Shown: positions 61,874-64,000 of the stretch, in pieces
Layout of the letters: every line of letters starts with the position of its first letter
How positions within the stretch are numbered: the stretch's first letter is position 1
From: Prunella strophiata
Lineage: Eukaryota > Chordata > Aves > Passeriformes > Prunellidae
NCBI GenBank assembly: GCA_036583965.1
Contig: JAZBQD010000014.1
Location: 63,270,395 to 63,334,394 of the forward strand
Direction: 5' to 3'
Length of the DNA: 64,000 bases
Notes under the pieces: model-generated
Told to the model about the DNA's origin: nothing
Databases searched by the model: none
Seen by the model: the letters and a program-made list of their open reading frames with translations, nothing else
Translations under genes and position numbers: made by a program

Positions 61874-62207
61874 GAAGAGATAATATGAAAGCCAAGTAAA
61901 TGAAGAAGTGGAGTACCATCTTTCAAGTCTCAGGAAACTAATGGAAACCAGGAATAAAAATTCTTCATAGCCAGATTATGAAACAGCACTCACTGTGTTG
62001 CTTTTTCCATAGCATTAACAAAAACTACTGGCAGTGATCACTGTCAGTCTCACAGACACCTTGCTGTTCCAACATTGCTTTTATTTATAATATGTGCTCT
62101 ATGTACTTGTAATTGTTCATCCTAAAGACAGTACAAACATGAAACATACCACAGAGCTGCATATCTAAACAAGTTTTCTTGTTTGTAGAGTATAAGACTT
62201 TGCCCAG

Positions 62208-62330
62208 AACCATTTGGATGAGGCAGGATTCACTACTAATGTCTGGTGTGATCATTGCCACACGTTTCACAAGAACTGTATTTCCCACACAATTTGTACA
62301 AAGTGCAGAAATAATCCTCTGAAGCAATGA
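62208..62330 (+). other. Candidate terminal exon with a PHD-like Cys/His cluster
   Basis: A 40-codon reading frame follows a pyrimidine-containing AG (ctttgcccag, ending at 62207) and stops at 62328-62330. The frame is also open back to 62196. It contains a Trp then Cys-x2-Cys-x3-His-x2-Cys-x5-Cys-x2-Cys (codons at 62247, 62256, 62268, 62277, 62295, 62304), reading WCDHCHTFHKNC and then ICTKC. This resembles the second half of a PHD-type zinc finger, though the Cys-His spacing is one residue short. A poly(A) signal aataaa lies at 62389-62394, about 60 bases after the stop. A last exon, a pseudogene fragment, a transposase zinc finger, or chance are all possible. I recognise no parent gene. 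Confidence 0.18.
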
Positions 62331-62394
62331 GTTAAAAATCCATTGCTGTATCTTACCTAACATCAATATGACTTAACATTTGGCAGGAAATAAA

Positions 62395-64000
62395 CTGGAA
62401 TTATGCATGATCTACTTTATCACAAAACAATCGAACACCGCTGAATTTTTTGTAGTCTTACATGTTTTACTCTACTTTTAGATTTCCAGAAATGGCATTA
62501 CCAGGTCAGCCAAAAACTCCAGGCTAAAAAATGACATCATTCCTGGAAGTTACATTTGGTAAGAATCACAATGAAATATAATACATTATTTGTATTATTA
62601 TTTTTATCTTTCACAAATAGAACTATGAATCACTTTGCAATTTGTTTATCTCCTCTTATGTGTAAGGATAGTGAATGTGATCTCTCCTGCCATCAGATTT
62701 ACATGTCAGGTTTAGGAAAGGAAATTAGAAGTAATGTAAACCAATTAAATTACTAGATATTTTTAATTTTAAAAAATGTTATCACTCAAAGATAATTTAG
62801 CTAGATCATCAAGGAAAAGCCTCTTCAAATGTTTCCCCTGAGCTCTTTTCTGATATTTCAGTCAAGATTTTTTTTTTTTTCTGAAAGATGACACACTATA
62901 AACACTGTTTTCTTAACATCTACTGCAAAATAATTTATAGTTTACCTACTCAATCTCTAATTTCCTTCCTACATACTTGGATCTTATAAATCTCTACTCC
63001 AAATACTTGACTTCAGCTATGATGTCTACCGTGGTAGCAGCTGAAATTATGTGGCTGCAGAATTTGTTCCTGTGTCAGTCCAGAAAGCCTGGAGTTCTTC
63101 TGAATGCGTTTCATTTTTACAATATTCAGGGAGTCTTTTCAAGCAGGTCCTTATAGATGTCCACAGAAGGATGTTTCCTTATTATCCAAGGAGTATATAT
63201 GGAGAATATTTGGATAATAAGTTCAAAAATATCTCCTTTTTTCATTACTGGATGTCAAATTCAACCTGTGGAGCAAAAATGTGGCTTTTGTGGTCAGGTC
63301 AAGGCTGTTGTTGTGAGTTTAATGAGTAGCCTCCAAACATTTTATTGTTAAGTTTCATTTGAAAAATACACCTGGTAACACCAGATAGGTGCACTGATAA
63401 GTTTAATAGCTGACTGTACTTGCTGCATTTCACCGTAGCCTGAGGCACAACTCTTAAACTGTTGGGTTTTTGTAAGCCTCTAGCAAACCTGTGCAAGAAC
63501 TCATTTACAGCATTCAAAAGAGACCAGAACTACCAGTTCTTCCAGCTCTCTGGACCCAAAGACATTAAAAATGATTGACTAATGTCTTCCAGGTGCCCTG
63601 TTCCTTGCTGAAGAGCTCTGTAGTGGAGTAGGTGCCAGTAGTCCCCAAGACTGATGGGGAATGGGTGTACTTGCATTGGGTGCTTGGGAGATCTGGAAAC
63701 AGCTGCTGCAAACCTGGAGAGATGTTGGGGAAACAAGGAGAGACCACCTGAGGTGCAATAGCAAGGTCTTGTGGGCACAGTTTCAGGATCTATAGTAGGG
63801 AGGGATATCTGCAAGTCTGCAGTGTGCTGCTGACAGAAAGGGCCCCATACCAGAAAGGATATGGGCAATGAAGTCAGGGCTGCCACTGCTGCCAGTTTTC
63901 TCCTCTCTCTTGCCAAAACCTCACAAGAGCCAGGTTCACTTAGCAGCATGCTCTTACTGTCATCACCTTTTCCCCAGGCTCAGTGAAGGGGAGACAGGAG
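62395..64000. other. Gene-free unique sequence to the window edge
   Basis: No gene is supported. From about 63530 to the right edge the DNA is GC-richer, and three minus-strand frames overlap (longest 139 codons, 63530-63949). None has a domain I recognise, and simultaneous openness of several frames suggests composition rather than coding. Confidence 0.45.

Overview
This window looks like vertebrate nuclear DNA from a bird, most likely a songbird (passerine). The sequence is visibly AT-rich, CpG-poor and has no dense arrangement of long open frames. The placement rests on interspersed repeats: several CR1 LINE 3' ends in both orientations (the avian signature tail, tagaatcatagaat on one strand and attctatgattcta on the other), one CR1 copy whose body resembles passerine CR1 subfamilies, and two LTRs resembling LTR families I know from songbird genomes. 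These assignments come from recalled consensus patterns, not from a search.

I found no protein-coding gene I can defend, no tRNA or rRNA gene, no CpG island and no clear promoter of a host gene. The window reads as intergenic gene desert or the inside of a very long intron. The longest open frame is about 167 codons (60967-61470, minus). None of the open frames encodes a family I recognise, and most are short and simple-sequence driven.

Layout. 1-10 kb: unique AT-rich DNA with an old reptile-type CR1 remnant (2471-2590), two CR1 copies on the minus strand (5451-5812, 6495-6900) and an (AT)22 microsatellite (9462-9505). 10-18 kb: a CR1 3' end (10757-10932), A-rich and T-rich tracts, and a complete solo LTR (17648-18103) with 4-bp target duplications, a TATA box, an octamer and a poly(A) signal. 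18-33 kb: unique DNA with small tandem duplications, a strong AT-rich hairpin (24809-24857), a possible second LTR-like segment (about 22378-22941), and a CR1 copy at 32818-33108 whose two halves lie in opposite orientation. 33-45 kb: unique DNA with faint MIR-like and tRNA-like SINE traces. 44.8-45.6 kb: a long CR1 split by a short LTR with 4/5 matching flanks. 46-64 kb: MIR-like and other old repeat traces, a four-phase compound microsatellite (53128-53320), a 46-base T run, and near the right end a small Cys/His-rich reading frame (62196-62330) followed by a poly(A) signal that could be a terminal exon.

I see no convincing new biological system. The most informative structures are the retroelement events (solo LTR, nested LTR, inverted CR1) and the PHD-like reading frame at 62.2 kb, which needs a homology search.
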